DNA of 64,000 nucleotides from Iodidimonas nitroreducens (lineage in GTDB: Bacteria > Pseudomonadota > Alphaproteobacteria > Sphingomonadales > Rhodothalassiaceae): the NCBI RefSeq assembly GCF_008579165.1, contig NZ_BKCN01000013.1; one strand, given 5' to 3'. How positions within the stretch are numbered: the stretch's first letter is position 1; each line of letters begins with the position of its first letter. The translations under genes and the position numbers were made by a program. This document shows positions 18,059-27,150 of this stretch, piece by piece. Below the pieces are notes generated by a model. That model saw only the letters and a program-made list of their open reading frames with translations, made no database searches and was not told where the DNA came from.

Positions 18059-19161
18059 AAAGGGGCCTTTTCAGCAGCCATGTCTTCAAGAATGCGGCTT
18101 AAGGCGCGCAGCAGATCGCGGCGATCCTGATCCGTGCCCTGCCATTGCTCTGCCATGGCCGTAAAGGCCGCCATCAGATGCGCACTTTCCGACGGGGATG
18201 GGCGATAAAATTGATGATCGGGGCTTTCTTTCACCCGGGCGATGGCTTTATCGGCTTCCGCCATCATCGAAGCGGTCAGCGCCAGAGAAAAAGCCTCGCC
18301 GCTTTCCGACAGGATCGCCTCTTTCACCTTTGGCGGGAGGTCGCGAAATCGATCTTTGTTCATCACCACCGCCGATGGGGTAAAGCCCAATGCCTGGGTC
18401 ATGTGGCTGCGGGTGGTCAATTCGATCCCAGTGGCTTTGGTACCGTGCCAGGAAAATAAAACGCCATCGATCATCTTTCGGCTCAGGCTTTCCGCCACCT
18501 GTGTGGCGGTGATGCCGCCCACTGCCGTCGCCCCCATGGCTTCAACGATGCGGGCCTGCGCCGCATTGGCCACCCGGATCTTGCGATTGCTCAAGCCGCT
18601 CAGACCATCGAAATCATCCGCCATATGAAGATAATTGGCAGGCGAAACCGAAAGCCCCAAAACCGTTACATCATCGAGTCCGGGGAAAAAGCCGCGTTCA
18701 TGAAGGCGCCAGAAGGCCCGGGTGAGGGCCATGGGATCATCGGATAAAAGGGGAATTTCCAAAAGCGATATCTCAGGAAAGCGCCCCGCCACATAGCCAA
18801 AGGGAAACCAGGTGATATCGGTGACCCCAGCCATCAGCAAGCGCAATTGCATCTCGCCATCATGGCCCAGCGCCCCCCCTGAAAAAAGCTGGATCTCGTA
18901 TCCCATGGGCCCGATTTTTTCATTCACCCGCATCAACCATGGCACCATCGCATGACGCACATGCACCACCCGATCCGGCACGAAAATACCCAGCCGCAAA
19001 ATTGTAGGCACGGCTTTTGACGGCTGTTCCTCGCTCCCACGATCATCGAGCAGAGCGGCCGCCACAACAGGAGGCGACATGAAGAGGCGGGGGCTCATCA
19101 CAAGGATGGCCCCAAACCCAAAAAGGGCAAGACAGATGAGGACGCCTTTCAAAAAGCCCAT
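18055..19161 (-). CDS. dctP: TRAP transporter substrate-binding protein DctP
   Basis: A 368-residue extracytoplasmic solute receptor. The N-terminus has a signal/anchor hydrophobic segment, then a DctP fold with LSVSPANYLHMADDFDGLSG and IRVANAAQARIVEAMGATAV. The latter is the family's R-x-x-x-...-GA substrate clamp, in which an Arg usually pairs with a carboxylate. The SWHGTKATGIEL segment also fits the family. Substrate unknown, probably an organic acid. It is 47 bp downstream of the DUF3179 gene. Confidence 0.85.
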   Translation of the reverse strand: MGFLKGVLICLALFGFGAILVMSPRLFMSPPVVAAALLDDRGSEEQPSKAVPTILRLGIFVPDRVVHVRHAMVPWLMRVNEKIGPMGYEIQLFSGGALGHDGEMQLRLLMAGVTDITWFPFGYVAGRFPEISLLEIPLLSDDPMALTRAFWRLHERGFFPGLDDVTVLGLSVSPANYLHMADDFDGLSGLSNRKIRVANAAQARIVEAMGATAVGGITATQVAESLSRKMIDGVLFSWHGTKATGIELTTRSHMTQALGFTPSAVVMNKDRFRDLPPKVKEAILSESGEAFSLALTASMMAEADKAIARVKESPDHQFYRPSPSESAHLMAAFTAMAEQWQGTDQDRRDLLRALSRILEDMAAEKAPL

Positions 19162-19208
19162 CTCATGCCCCCAAATCCATCAAGCCCAAACCCATCAAGA
19201 ACCGCCCA

Positions 19209-20435
19209 TCAGGCCGCACCCTGTGTGCGATCGGGCACATCATAAATCGCCGTGCCGGGATGAAAATCAGACCAGACATACCAGAAAATCTTGTTGTAAT
19301 GGGGAATGGGGGTCAAGGCTTTCCCGCGCAATTCGCCAGACAAACAAACCCCATGCAAAGCCCAAAGGCTGCCGGTCTCGGCATCGGTCATCTGATCATT
19401 GGGGGCCAGCTTAAACGAGAGCACCCGGCCATCCACCTCGCGATCAAAAACTTGCGTGAAATCACCGCGATCATCTGAGACCACAAGCAGGGAGACATCG
19501 CCCAAGCGATCTTCGATCAGCTTTTCGCTTTTGCACAGATCAAGGGGATAGCTTTTGCTCACGCCCCCGGCTTCCACCCCTAAAACCATGGCTTTAAGGG
19601 GCAGGCGCTCATCTTTGTCATGCTGCAGGGGATAGACCATCACCGGGCTTTTCGGATCGATCACATCGGCGCGGGCCAAAAGCTTCAGATAAAAAATATC
19701 GCGCCAGGCAATCGGCCGCATCCAGATCGGGCTATCGGGATAGCGATCTTTCCAGGCTTTGAGGCTCATGGCCTGAGTGGTAATGGTTTTCAGCGGCAGG
19801 CTGCCATTAAGCGATCCATTCTGGATCTGGATCACCGAACACTGGTTTGATTTATCATAAAACACCATATTATTGGCCAAAGCCGCGGTGATGGTGATAT
19901 CGGGCTGCCGAAAGCGATCCGCCATCGCATACGACATCGAGCTATGCGCCAGAATGCAATGGGTCATGATGAAGGGATGATCCCCTTCGGGCTGATAAAC
20001 GATATGAGGCCGCCGCGCCAATCGGGCGATGAAGCCCCAGGGCTTGCCGCCCTCATCGATCACCCCCACCACCTCTTCATTGGGGCCAAAACGCTTCAAA
20101 GCCTCATCCACCGAAATGAAGGTGGGTTTGCGAATAGGCCGGAACATCAGCTTGGTGTGCATGAAAAAGCCAAACACCAAAATGCCCGCATAAACCACAG
20201 CCGCCCCGATAAGGATGGGCGATAAAGCACCGCCATCCAAAGCCCCGAACAGGGCATAAAGCAAAAGCGCCGCCGAAAGCAAAAGCACCCAGAAGGATTT
20301 GCCGTAAATATAGCGCGCCCCGGATTCCGAAACGGCGATCTTGTTGGTGAGCATCAAAATGCCCAATGTTCCCGGCAAAATCGCCGCCGCGCATAAGATA
20401 ACCGCCAATACGGCCAGCCCATCAGCCATTGTCAT
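19209..20435 (-). CDS. DUF3179 domain protein with N-terminal membrane segments
   Basis: A 408-residue protein. Three to four hydrophobic segments fill the first 110 residues, followed by a long soluble domain. That domain shows ILAHSSMSYAM, PLQHDKDERLPLKAMVLGVEAGG and YPLDLCKSEKLIEDRLGDVSLLVVSD, and ends GKALTPIPHYNKIFWYVWSDFHP. The W-x-x-F-HPGT ending and the preceding G-x-x-L-x-P-x-x-x motif define DUF3179. No enzymatic role is established; a Cys (in DLCKSE) is conserved in the family. It lies between a TonB receptor gene (46 bp away) and the TRAP genes, suggesting one transcription unit. Confidence 0.8.
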   Translation of the reverse strand: MTMADGLAVLAVILCAAAILPGTLGILMLTNKIAVSESGARYIYGKSFWVLLLSAALLLYALFGALDGGALSPILIGAAVVYAGILVFGFFMHTKLMFRPIRKPTFISVDEALKRFGPNEEVVGVIDEGGKPWGFIARLARRPHIVYQPEGDHPFIMTHCILAHSSMSYAMADRFRQPDITITAALANNMVFYDKSNQCSVIQIQNGSLNGSLPLKTITTQAMSLKAWKDRYPDSPIWMRPIAWRDIFYLKLLARADVIDPKSPVMVYPLQHDKDERLPLKAMVLGVEAGGVSKSYPLDLCKSEKLIEDRLGDVSLLVVSDDRGDFTQVFDREVDGRVLSFKLAPNDQMTDAETGSLWALHGVCLSGELRGKALTPIPHYNKIFWYVWSDFHPGTAIYDVPDRTQGAA

Positions 20436-20481
20436 GATGTGTCCTCGTTTTTTTTATAATACCGATCAAAGATGCGAAGGG

Positions 20482-23433
20482 TCAGCCTTCAAATTTCAGG
20501 CGCACATAAAGCATCCGCTGTCTGGGATCATGAAGCTTTGAATCAAAGCGGAAGGTTTCCCCCGGGATCACCGGCACTTCATTATCAAAGACATTCACCG
20601 CACCCACGGTGAGGGTGATGGCATCTTCGGCACTCAAAAGCCCATCGAGACGATATTGATATTGCACATCAAAAGTGGTTTCCGCATCGACCTGCACCAA
20701 AGACTGATCATCAAACACGCCATCAACGATCCGCGCCGTGATATTCAGATTATGGTTCTTGTAAAACCAGTTGACCGGGAAATTCGCCCGCCATTCCGGG
20801 ACCGAGCGGAAAGGATTGGTGCGATTGCGCGAACCGACGCCATCAATCACCTCGCCCGAGCCAAAAGCCCCCAGATCGATATCGAAACTATTGATCCAGC
20901 TTACCACCGCCGAGGCATTGAGATCGCCAAAACGGCCCATTGCCAGATCATAGCTGACATTGAGATCCACCCCATCGGTTTCCAAAGACGCGCCATTGAA
21001 AAAGGCCCGCGAGACATCGATGATCGTGCCGCTGGCGGTTCTGGTGATGCGCGGATCATTGGCGATGCCATCATCAAGGCAATCATTGAAGGCAATCGCC
21101 TGATTATCTTCGAGCAGGATCACATCATCAACGTCATAATTCCAATAATCGACCGAAATGCGCACATTGCTGCGCGGCGGTTCGATCACGAAGCCGACAT
21201 TGAAATTGGTCGATTCTTCGGGTGTGAGATCGGGATTGCCCACCTTGCCAAAAGCGGTGTTGATCGGGCGGGTTTCTCCCCCCGCCACATTGATGGCATT
21301 ATCGTTATTGGCATCACAGCTCAAGCCGCCGGGACCGGGCAGGAACGGATCATTCAGCCTTTGGGTGCCCGTCTCGAAAATAGCGGTTTGCGATACATTG
21401 GGAGCCCGAAATGAGGTGCCGAATGAGGCACGAAGCGCGGCCCAATCGGTGGCCTGCCAGCGGGCCGAAATCTTGGGATCGATGGTATCGCCGATCGCGC
21501 TGCCATAATCTTCATAGCGCACCGCCGCCGAAAGCTCGATCCGCGATGTCACCGGCAGGGAAATTTCGCCAAAAAAGCCATAAACATCGATATCCCCCGA
21601 TCCATCAGGCGATGGCGGCTGGAAAAAACTGTCGCCGATTTCGAGCAGGCCATCATTATCAAGCAGGAATGTATTCTTGCGATAGCTGCCGCCAAAGGCC
21701 ACCCCCACCGAACCACCGGGCAATTGCAGGCTTTCGATGGTGCCTGAAACAAAACCCTCGACCGTGGTCTGCTCGGCTTTGGTAAAGCGTTCGGAGGTGC
21801 GCATCACCGCATCTTCCAATGCCTGATCGGTTGGCCGATCAAAGATTTCGCTGGCAAAAGGATTGAGAAACTGCCCTTCAAAGCCGCGCAGGGTGCCGGC
21901 CAAAGCATCTTCGGTGAAACTGAACACCGTGGCGGCATTATCGGTGAAGCTGACTTCATTCTCGCTTCGCTGATAATGCACTTCGCCAAACCAGTTATCG
22001 CTGAGATCAAAACGCAGCCCGGCCATCGCCCGCCATGTTTCGGAATCCACCTGCATCTGACCCGAACCATCGATCAGATTTTTCACCCGAAATTGGGCAA
22101 AAACCGCACGCGGGCTGCCATCGGGATTATGGAACACCGGATTGATGCCCCCCAATTCCTCAACCGTGGGGATGAAGGGATTATTGGCAGGCACCAAAAT
22201 GGCTTCAAACTGATTGGGCAAGGACGGCGAGGCATCCACCGTGGACCGATTATCGGCATAGTTGAATTCGGCGAAAAGCTCCAACCTGTCATTCAGCTTG
22301 TGCCGCGCTTCGGTGAAAAACAAAACGCGCCGCTCATCAGGAACGATGGAGAAATTTTCGGCAAAATTAAAGGCGCAAAAGCCCCGCACATCCGGACCCA
22401 GAACACCGACATTTGCGCCCACACCAATGCCTGCACGGGTATCCGCTCCGGGGCCGATGATCTTCAGGCCCGAGGCATCGGGAAGCCCGGTTTGATCAAG
22501 ACAGCGCGGATCAGGCACGGGGCCGGTGCCGGTTTGCCGAGAGGGCGGCGGCACCGCCAGCGATCCCGCAGGCTGACCGGGGGCGCCGGGGGCCTGAATG
22601 AAGCCGCCATTGCCATCGGAAATCGCCGGGAAAAAGGTGCCGGGCATCCCCTGGCCGGTATCGGTTTCAGGCGATAAGCGATTGGGGAAGAAATCGCGAT
22701 CGATGCCGCGCAGATCCGTGCGATCGAAATAGGTGAAAAAAGCCGAGATATGGCTGCGATCATTCCCCGCCCCGAAGGCGGCATTGAGATTGATATCTTC
22801 CTGGCTGTTTTCGGTGGTGGTTTGATAGCGGCCTTCCAGTTCGAAGCCTTCAAAATTGCTGCGGGTGATGATATTCACCACCCCGGCCACGGCATCGGTG
22901 CCATAAAGGGCCGATGCGCCATCCTTCAGAATTTCCATGCGTTCGATCATATTCATCGGCAGGGAATTCACATCGACAAATTGCGAGCCATCATTGGCCA
23001 CCGCCGCCGACCGGGTGATCCGCCGCCCATTGATCAGGGTCAGGGTAGAGCCAAGGCCAAGACCGCGCAGATTGAACTGCGCCGTGCCGAAGGTGAAATT
23101 CTGATTGGTGCGGTCGAAATTGAATTCTGAACCGGTATTCACCGCCACATTCTTCACGATATCGGTGATATTGGTGGCCCCCTGCGCCCCCATATCCGAC
23201 CGATCAATCACTTCCAGCGGTGAAGGGTTATTATAGCCTTCCCGGCGGATGAACGAGCCGGTGACCATGATTTCCTCAAGCTGGATGGCCTGATCATCCG
23301 TGCCCGTTGCGGGCGCTTGTGCTGCTGATTGGGATTGGGCATAGGCCCGTTCGGTGGGGGCCATCAAACCTGCGGCCAAAGCCGCCGGTGCTGCCGCCAT
23401 GAACAACCATGCCGTTGCTGATAACCGCTTCAT
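20482..23433 (-). CDS. TonB-dependent outer-membrane receptor
   Basis: 983 residues: an N-terminal signal peptide ending near an AYAQ site, a TonB-box-like EEIMVTGSFIRREG, and a plug with NLRGLGLGSTLTLINGRR and RMEILKDGASALYGTDAVAGVVNIITR. The 22-strand barrel ends in an aromatic residue near the C-terminus (LYVRLKFEG). It moves a large or scarce ligand across the outer membrane using TonB/ExbBD energy. The plug type is the one often linked to carbohydrates or aromatics in alphaproteobacteria; the ligand is not decided. It heads the unit TonB receptor-DUF3179-TRAP-aldehyde dehydrogenase. A 10-bp inverted repeat lies upstream, shared with the divergent marR gene. Confidence 0.93.
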   Translation of the reverse strand: MKRLSATAWLFMAAAPAALAAGLMAPTERAYAQSQSAAQAPATGTDDQAIQLEEIMVTGSFIRREGYNNPSPLEVIDRSDMGAQGATNITDIVKNVAVNTGSEFNFDRTNQNFTFGTAQFNLRGLGLGSTLTLINGRRITRSAAVANDGSQFVDVNSLPMNMIERMEILKDGASALYGTDAVAGVVNIITRSNFEGFELEGRYQTTTENSQEDINLNAAFGAGNDRSHISAFFTYFDRTDLRGIDRDFFPNRLSPETDTGQGMPGTFFPAISDGNGGFIQAPGAPGQPAGSLAVPPPSRQTGTGPVPDPRCLDQTGLPDASGLKIIGPGADTRAGIGVGANVGVLGPDVRGFCAFNFAENFSIVPDERRVLFFTEARHKLNDRLELFAEFNYADNRSTVDASPSLPNQFEAILVPANNPFIPTVEELGGINPVFHNPDGSPRAVFAQFRVKNLIDGSGQMQVDSETWRAMAGLRFDLSDNWFGEVHYQRSENEVSFTDNAATVFSFTEDALAGTLRGFEGQFLNPFASEIFDRPTDQALEDAVMRTSERFTKAEQTTVEGFVSGTIESLQLPGGSVGVAFGGSYRKNTFLLDNDGLLEIGDSFFQPPSPDGSGDIDVYGFFGEISLPVTSRIELSAAVRYEDYGSAIGDTIDPKISARWQATDWAALRASFGTSFRAPNVSQTAIFETGTQRLNDPFLPGPGGLSCDANNDNAINVAGGETRPINTAFGKVGNPDLTPEESTNFNVGFVIEPPRSNVRISVDYWNYDVDDVILLEDNQAIAFNDCLDDGIANDPRITRTASGTIIDVSRAFFNGASLETDGVDLNVSYDLAMGRFGDLNASAVVSWINSFDIDLGAFGSGEVIDGVGSRNRTNPFRSVPEWRANFPVNWFYKNHNLNITARIVDGVFDDQSLVQVDAETTFDVQYQYRLDGLLSAEDAITLTVGAVNVFDNEVPVIPGETFRFDSKLHDPRQRMLYVRLKFEG

Positions 23434-23602
23434 CTCATTCCTCCCCTGATCGCCGCCCCTAATGTTTTTCTATTATGAGAGCGGAAAGCCACATTGATAG
23501 TTGCACATTCAACGATAAACCCTACGCCAGAATTGTCAATTGCCCATTGTTGATTAGGTGCCCTTATCCTTAAAAAACTTTAATCTTCTATAAATAAACA
23601 GT

Positions 23603-23627
23603 ATTTTTCACACGGACTGTGAAAAAT
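23603..23627. promoter_or_regulatory. perfect inverted repeat, candidate operator
   Basis: ATTTTTCACA (23603-23612) and TGTGAAAAAT (23618-23627) form a perfect 10-bp inverted repeat with a 5-bp spacer. It lies in the 341-bp divergent region between the TonB receptor and the MarR-type gene. The region is AT-rich and otherwise holds only promoter-like sequence. Confidence 0.6.
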
Positions 23628-23774
23628 CATGGAATTCTCAACTGCCGGATAAAATTTTTCAGATAAACTGTTGCATCTGAAACGCACCAATCATTAAATT
23701 GAACATGATATTTTGGATAAAGCAGCTCTTGGCCCTTCTCTGGTCCGGGGCTTTGCACCTTCAATCCGGTTTAG

Positions 23775-24356
23775 ATGATGAACAATAAAAAACACCCGCC
23801 CCTCCCAGAAAACAGCCCGGCACAAAAGCCGGGCGTGGCTGCGCATCCGGTGCCCCGGAAAGATGGCTTTCCCCAAGTGTCGGAAAAAACCAATCTGCCC
23901 GATCACATGCCCTATCAGCTTGTGCATGTCTCGGCCTTGCTCTCATTAGGGGTCAGCCGATTGTTTTTATCGCGCTTTGATCTGGGGATCAGGGAATGGC
24001 GGGTGATTGCCATTCTGGGCCATTATGGGCCATCGAGCGCATCCGATCTTGTGGGCCGCGCCGCTTTTGACAAGGCAACCGTCAGCCGGGCCATCAAGCA
24101 ACTGGAGCGCAATGGCATGGTGGGCCGCTGCGCGCATCCCACAGATGCCCGGCGGCAGCTTATTTATCTCACCGAAAAAGGCGTTGAACTGCATGATCGG
24201 GTGGCCCCGGTCTCGATCATGCGCAAGCGGATCGTTGAATCCGCCTTATCGGAAAAAGAACGCGAAAGCCTTCGGATCATCCTGGAAAAACTGCGCGGCC
24301 AGCTTGAATGGCTCAATCAGGAAGAGGCATTGGACAATCGCGAGACGGACGACTGA
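23775..24356 (+). CDS. MarR family transcriptional regulator
   Basis: 193 residues. After a Pro-rich 45-residue N-terminal stretch comes a winged helix-turn-helix: REWRVIAILGHYGPSSASDL, then DKATVSRAIKQLERNGMVGR (recognition helix) and HPTDARRQLIYLTEKG (wing). This is the MarR pattern including the D-x-R-R salt-bridge motif. The N-terminal extension is longer than usual, so a downstream start such as the Met in DHMPYQL is possible. It is divergent from the TonB receptor and converges on the last gene of the gentisate operon. It could bind the inverted repeat at 23603. Confidence 0.85.
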   Translation: MMNNKKHPPLPENSPAQKPGVAAHPVPRKDGFPQVSEKTNLPDHMPYQLVHVSALLSLGVSRLFLSRFDLGIREWRVIAILGHYGPSSASDLVGRAAFDKATVSRAIKQLERNGMVGRCAHPTDARRQLIYLTEKGVELHDRVAPVSIMRKRIVESALSEKERESLRIILEKLRGQLEWLNQEEALDNRETDD

Positions 24357-24374
24357 TCGACAGGCGGTCGGGAT

Positions 24375-25012
24375 TCAAAAAGCATCCGGCTGGCCTTCGG
24401 GTGCGGCGGCGGCAAAAGCGGGCAGTTTTTGCAGATGCGCATCGATGGCCAAAAGCGTGGGGCAGCTTTCCAGATTGGCAGCAAAGCGCCGGGCATTCCA
24501 CATCTGCGGCACCAGACAGATATCCGCCAAACCCGGTTCGCCCCCGAAACAATGCTTGCCATCGCTGTAATCTTTCACCATGACCTCAAGAGCCTGAAGC
24601 CCTTCAACCACCCAATGGCGATACCAGTCATCCACTGTCGCCTGATCATGGCCCAGCGGATTTTTGAGATATTTCAAAACCCGCAAATTGTTCAAAGGAT
24701 GCACATCACAAGCAATCAACTGCGCCATTGCCCGCACTTTGGCCCGATCAAGGCAGAGGATGGCAGCAAGGCGGGGGTTGGGTGCGTTTCCTCAAGATAT
24801 TCGATGATCGCCAGGGATTGGGTCAGCACCCCGCCCTCATCGGTGGTGAGAGCCGGCAGCAATCCCTGGGGATTGATCCCCAGATAATCCGCATCGCGCT
24901 GCTCGCCTTTGGGCAGATTCACATAATCCGGTTCCCATGAAAGCCCTTTAAGGCCCAAAGCGATGCGCACCCGATAAGAAGCGGAGCTGCGGAAATAGGT
25001 GGATAATTTCAT
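24375..25012 (-). CDS. maleylpyruvate (maleylacetoacetate) isomerase, GST zeta family (frameshifted as assembled)
   Basis: Glutathione-dependent cis-trans isomerisation of maleylpyruvate to fumarylpyruvate. The N-terminal thioredoxin fold begins MKLSTYFRSSASYRVRIALG; the S-S-x-S-x-RVRIAL motif is the zeta-class glutathione site. INPQGLLPAL follows. The helical C-domain has DVHPLNNLRVLKYL and the PGLADICLVPQMWNARRF motif. The frame is lost at 24752-24753: turning CC into CCC (GCC CTT GAT) joins both halves into about 212 residues, the normal family length. It lies directly downstream of the NDP-forming synthetase gene and completes the gentisate pathway with the dioxygenase and hydrolase. Confidence 0.88.
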
Positions 25013-25036
25013 CGAGATCGATCCTTTCAACTCAGC

Positions 25037-26431
25037 TCAGTGATCGCGAACGCTATAACATTGGGCTAGAATCCCCGCCGTGCGGGCCATATCCTCGCTA
25101 TTGGAAAACATCGGCACGCCCGCCTGTTCCATGTTGGCAAACCAGCGATCGCGCTGTTCCAAAGTGCCCATCATGCTGTGCATCAGGGGCAGATCACAGG
25201 CTGCGGCCTTTTCAGCAAGGCGGGCAATCACCGGATCGGCATCCACCATGAAGGGCACCACATGGATCATCAAAATGACATCGAAAGCCGCTCTGTGCGC
25301 CATGGCGATGGCCAGAGTTTCGCCAAAGCGATCTTCCCGGGCATCGGCCAGCAGATCAAGGGGATTGCGCACCGAAGCTTCTTTGGGCAGGGCATCTTTC
25401 AAGGCCGCCGCCATGGGGGCGGGCAGATCCACAAGGTCAAGCCCCGAAAGGGTGGCTTCATCGGTGGTCAGCACCCCCGGCCCGCCGGAATTTGATAAGA
25501 TCAGCGCCCGTTTGCCAAAGCCCTTGGGGAAAAAGCCCAAGCCCCGGGCCGCCAATTGCAGATCGCGCAGGGATTTCACCCGCACGATCCCCGCATCCCG
25601 GCACAGGGCATCGATGGCGGCATCAGATGATGCGCTGGCCCCGGTATGGGCCTTGGCGGCATCCAGCCCCTTTTGGGTGCGACCGGGGATGAGAGCGACA
25701 ATCGGTTTGCTGCATGAAACGCTCCGCGCCGTGGCCGCCAAAGAGGCCATATCGCGCGCAGATTCAAGATAGAGCAGGATCGCCCCGGTTTCGGGATCAT
25801 CCCCCAGATGGCGCAGATGATCTTCCACCCCCAGATGCATGGAATTGCCGACTGATACCACGCGCCCCAAGGGCACCCGGCAGGCCACCGCATGGGCGAT
25901 CATCTCTTCGGCCAGCGCCCCGGATTGGGAAATGAAGGCAATCGGCCCGCCGGGAGGCAGATCGCGAAAAAAGGTGGCGGCCAGCCGGGTTTGATCGCCC
26001 AGGCTGATGATCCCGCCGCAATTGGGCCCGGCGATGATCAGATCGTGTTTTTCGGCCAAAGCATCAAGGGCGGCCTGTCTTTCGGCCCCCTCATCACCGG
26101 CTTCGGCAAAGCCGCCGGGCAGGATCAGGATGGCCTTATGCCCGGTATCGGCAGCTTCGGTCACGGCATCCAAAATGAAATCCGGGCGAATGGCGATCAC
26201 CACCAGATCCACGGGGCTGGGCAGCGCCCGCAGATCGGGCAGAGCCTGCCGCCCGTACATCTCACCCCCTTTGGGATTGATGGGATAAAGCGCACCGGCA
26301 AAGCCCGCCTCCTCCATCATATGCAGGATCGCCCCGCCCGAGCTTGTGGGGCGTGCGCTTGCCCCCACGATGGCGACCGAACGCGGCGCGAAAAAAGCCG
26401 ATAAATCGCGCCCGGCTTGTGCTGTGCTCAT
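25037..26431 (-). CDS. NDP-forming acyl-CoA synthetase, alpha subunit only
   Basis: 464 residues with a CoA-binding domain (SVAIVGASARPTSSGGAIL...LYPINPKGGEMYG), then succinyl-CoA-synthetase-like ligase domains (GPNCGGIISL, FISQSGALAEEM, SVGNSMHLGVEDHL). The active-site His candidate is in AKAHTGASASSD. It ends near residue 464 and has no ATP-grasp domain. Family members that make acyl-CoA need that domain, either fused (about 700 residues) or as a separate beta subunit, and none is seen in this window. It may use a beta subunit encoded elsewhere or have another role. Start 26431 lies 11 bp after the fumarylpyruvate hydrolase stop. Confidence 0.82.
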   Translation of the reverse strand: MSTAQAGRDLSAFFAPRSVAIVGASARPTSSGGAILHMMEEAGFAGALYPINPKGGEMYGRQALPDLRALPSPVDLVVIAIRPDFILDAVTEAADTGHKAILILPGGFAEAGDEGAERQAALDALAEKHDLIIAGPNCGGIISLGDQTRLAATFFRDLPPGGPIAFISQSGALAEEMIAHAVACRVPLGRVVSVGNSMHLGVEDHLRHLGDDPETGAILLYLESARDMASLAATARSVSCSKPIVALIPGRTQKGLDAAKAHTGASASSDAAIDALCRDAGIVRVKSLRDLQLAARGLGFFPKGFGKRALILSNSGGPGVLTTDEATLSGLDLVDLPAPMAAALKDALPKEASVRNPLDLLADAREDRFGETLAIAMAHRAAFDVILMIHVVPFMVDADPVIARLAEKAAACDLPLMHSMMGTLEQRDRWFANMEQAGVPMFSNSEDMARTAGILAQCYSVRDH

Positions 26432-26442
26432 GCGTCGCCCCC

Positions 26443-27129
26443 TCAAAGAATGCGGGTCGAAAGCTCGCCCACACCGTCAACACCGCCGGTCATCACATCG
26501 CCGCGCTCCACCGGGCCAACCCCCGCGGGGGTGCCGGTGAAGATGAGATCGCCGGGCTGCAATTTGAACAGGCCTGAGAGGATCGAGACGATTTCAGTCA
26601 CCGACCAGATCAATTCCGAAAGATCGCCATCCTGCTTGATCTGATCATTCACGGAAATCCAGATCCGGCCTTTTTCGGGATGGCCAATATCGCTGGCCCG
26701 GCGAATGGCGGTGATCGGCGCGGATTGATCAAAGCCTTTGCCGGTATCCCATGGCCGCCCTTTATCGCGGGCTTCAAGCTGCAGATCGCGACGGGTGAGA
26801 TCATTACCCACGGCATAGCCAAAGATATGCTCATGCGCTTTTTCGCGCGGGATATTCTGGCCCCCTTTGCCAATCGCCACCACCAGTTCGATTTCATGAT
26901 GGAGATTGGATGTTTCCGGCGGATAAGCCACCGAAGCGCCATTCGGCACGATGGTATCATTGGGCTTTGAGAAAAAGAACGGCGGATCGCGCTCGGGGTC
27001 CTTGCCCATCTCGCGGGCATGGGCGGCATAATTGCGCCCTACGCAATAAATCCGATGCACGGGAAAGCGCTCCAGCGTGCCGGACACTTCAACACTGGGA
27101 ATGGCGGGTGGTGTGAAAACGTAAGTCAT
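26443..27129 (-). CDS. fumarylpyruvate hydrolase (FAH family)
   Basis: Hydrolyses fumarylpyruvate to fumarate and pyruvate, the last step of gentisate degradation. The 228-residue protein has RIYCVGRNYAAHAREM, FFFSKPNDTIVP, the metal-binding LHHEIELVVAIG (E-x-E) and YAVGNDLTRRDLQ, and ends with PGDLIFTGTPAGVGPV. This is the complete FAH C-domain set in the short NagK-like form. It lies 21 bp after a gene of unknown function and 11 bp before the acyl-CoA synthetase gene. Confidence 0.92.
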   Translation of the reverse strand: MTYVFTPPAIPSVEVSGTLERFPVHRIYCVGRNYAAHAREMGKDPERDPPFFFSKPNDTIVPNGASVAYPPETSNLHHEIELVVAIGKGGQNIPREKAHEHIFGYAVGNDLTRRDLQLEARDKGRPWDTGKGFDQSAPITAIRRASDIGHPEKGRIWISVNDQIKQDGDLSELIWSVTEIVSILSGLFKLQPGDLIFTGTPAGVGPVERGDVMTGGVDGVGELSTRIL

Positions 27130-27150
27130 GAAGTCCCTTCCGTCTCTGTC

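Noticed and set aside
21976..22677. 233-codon plus-strand frame
   Set aside because: Antisense to the TonB receptor with no start signal or recognisable domain.
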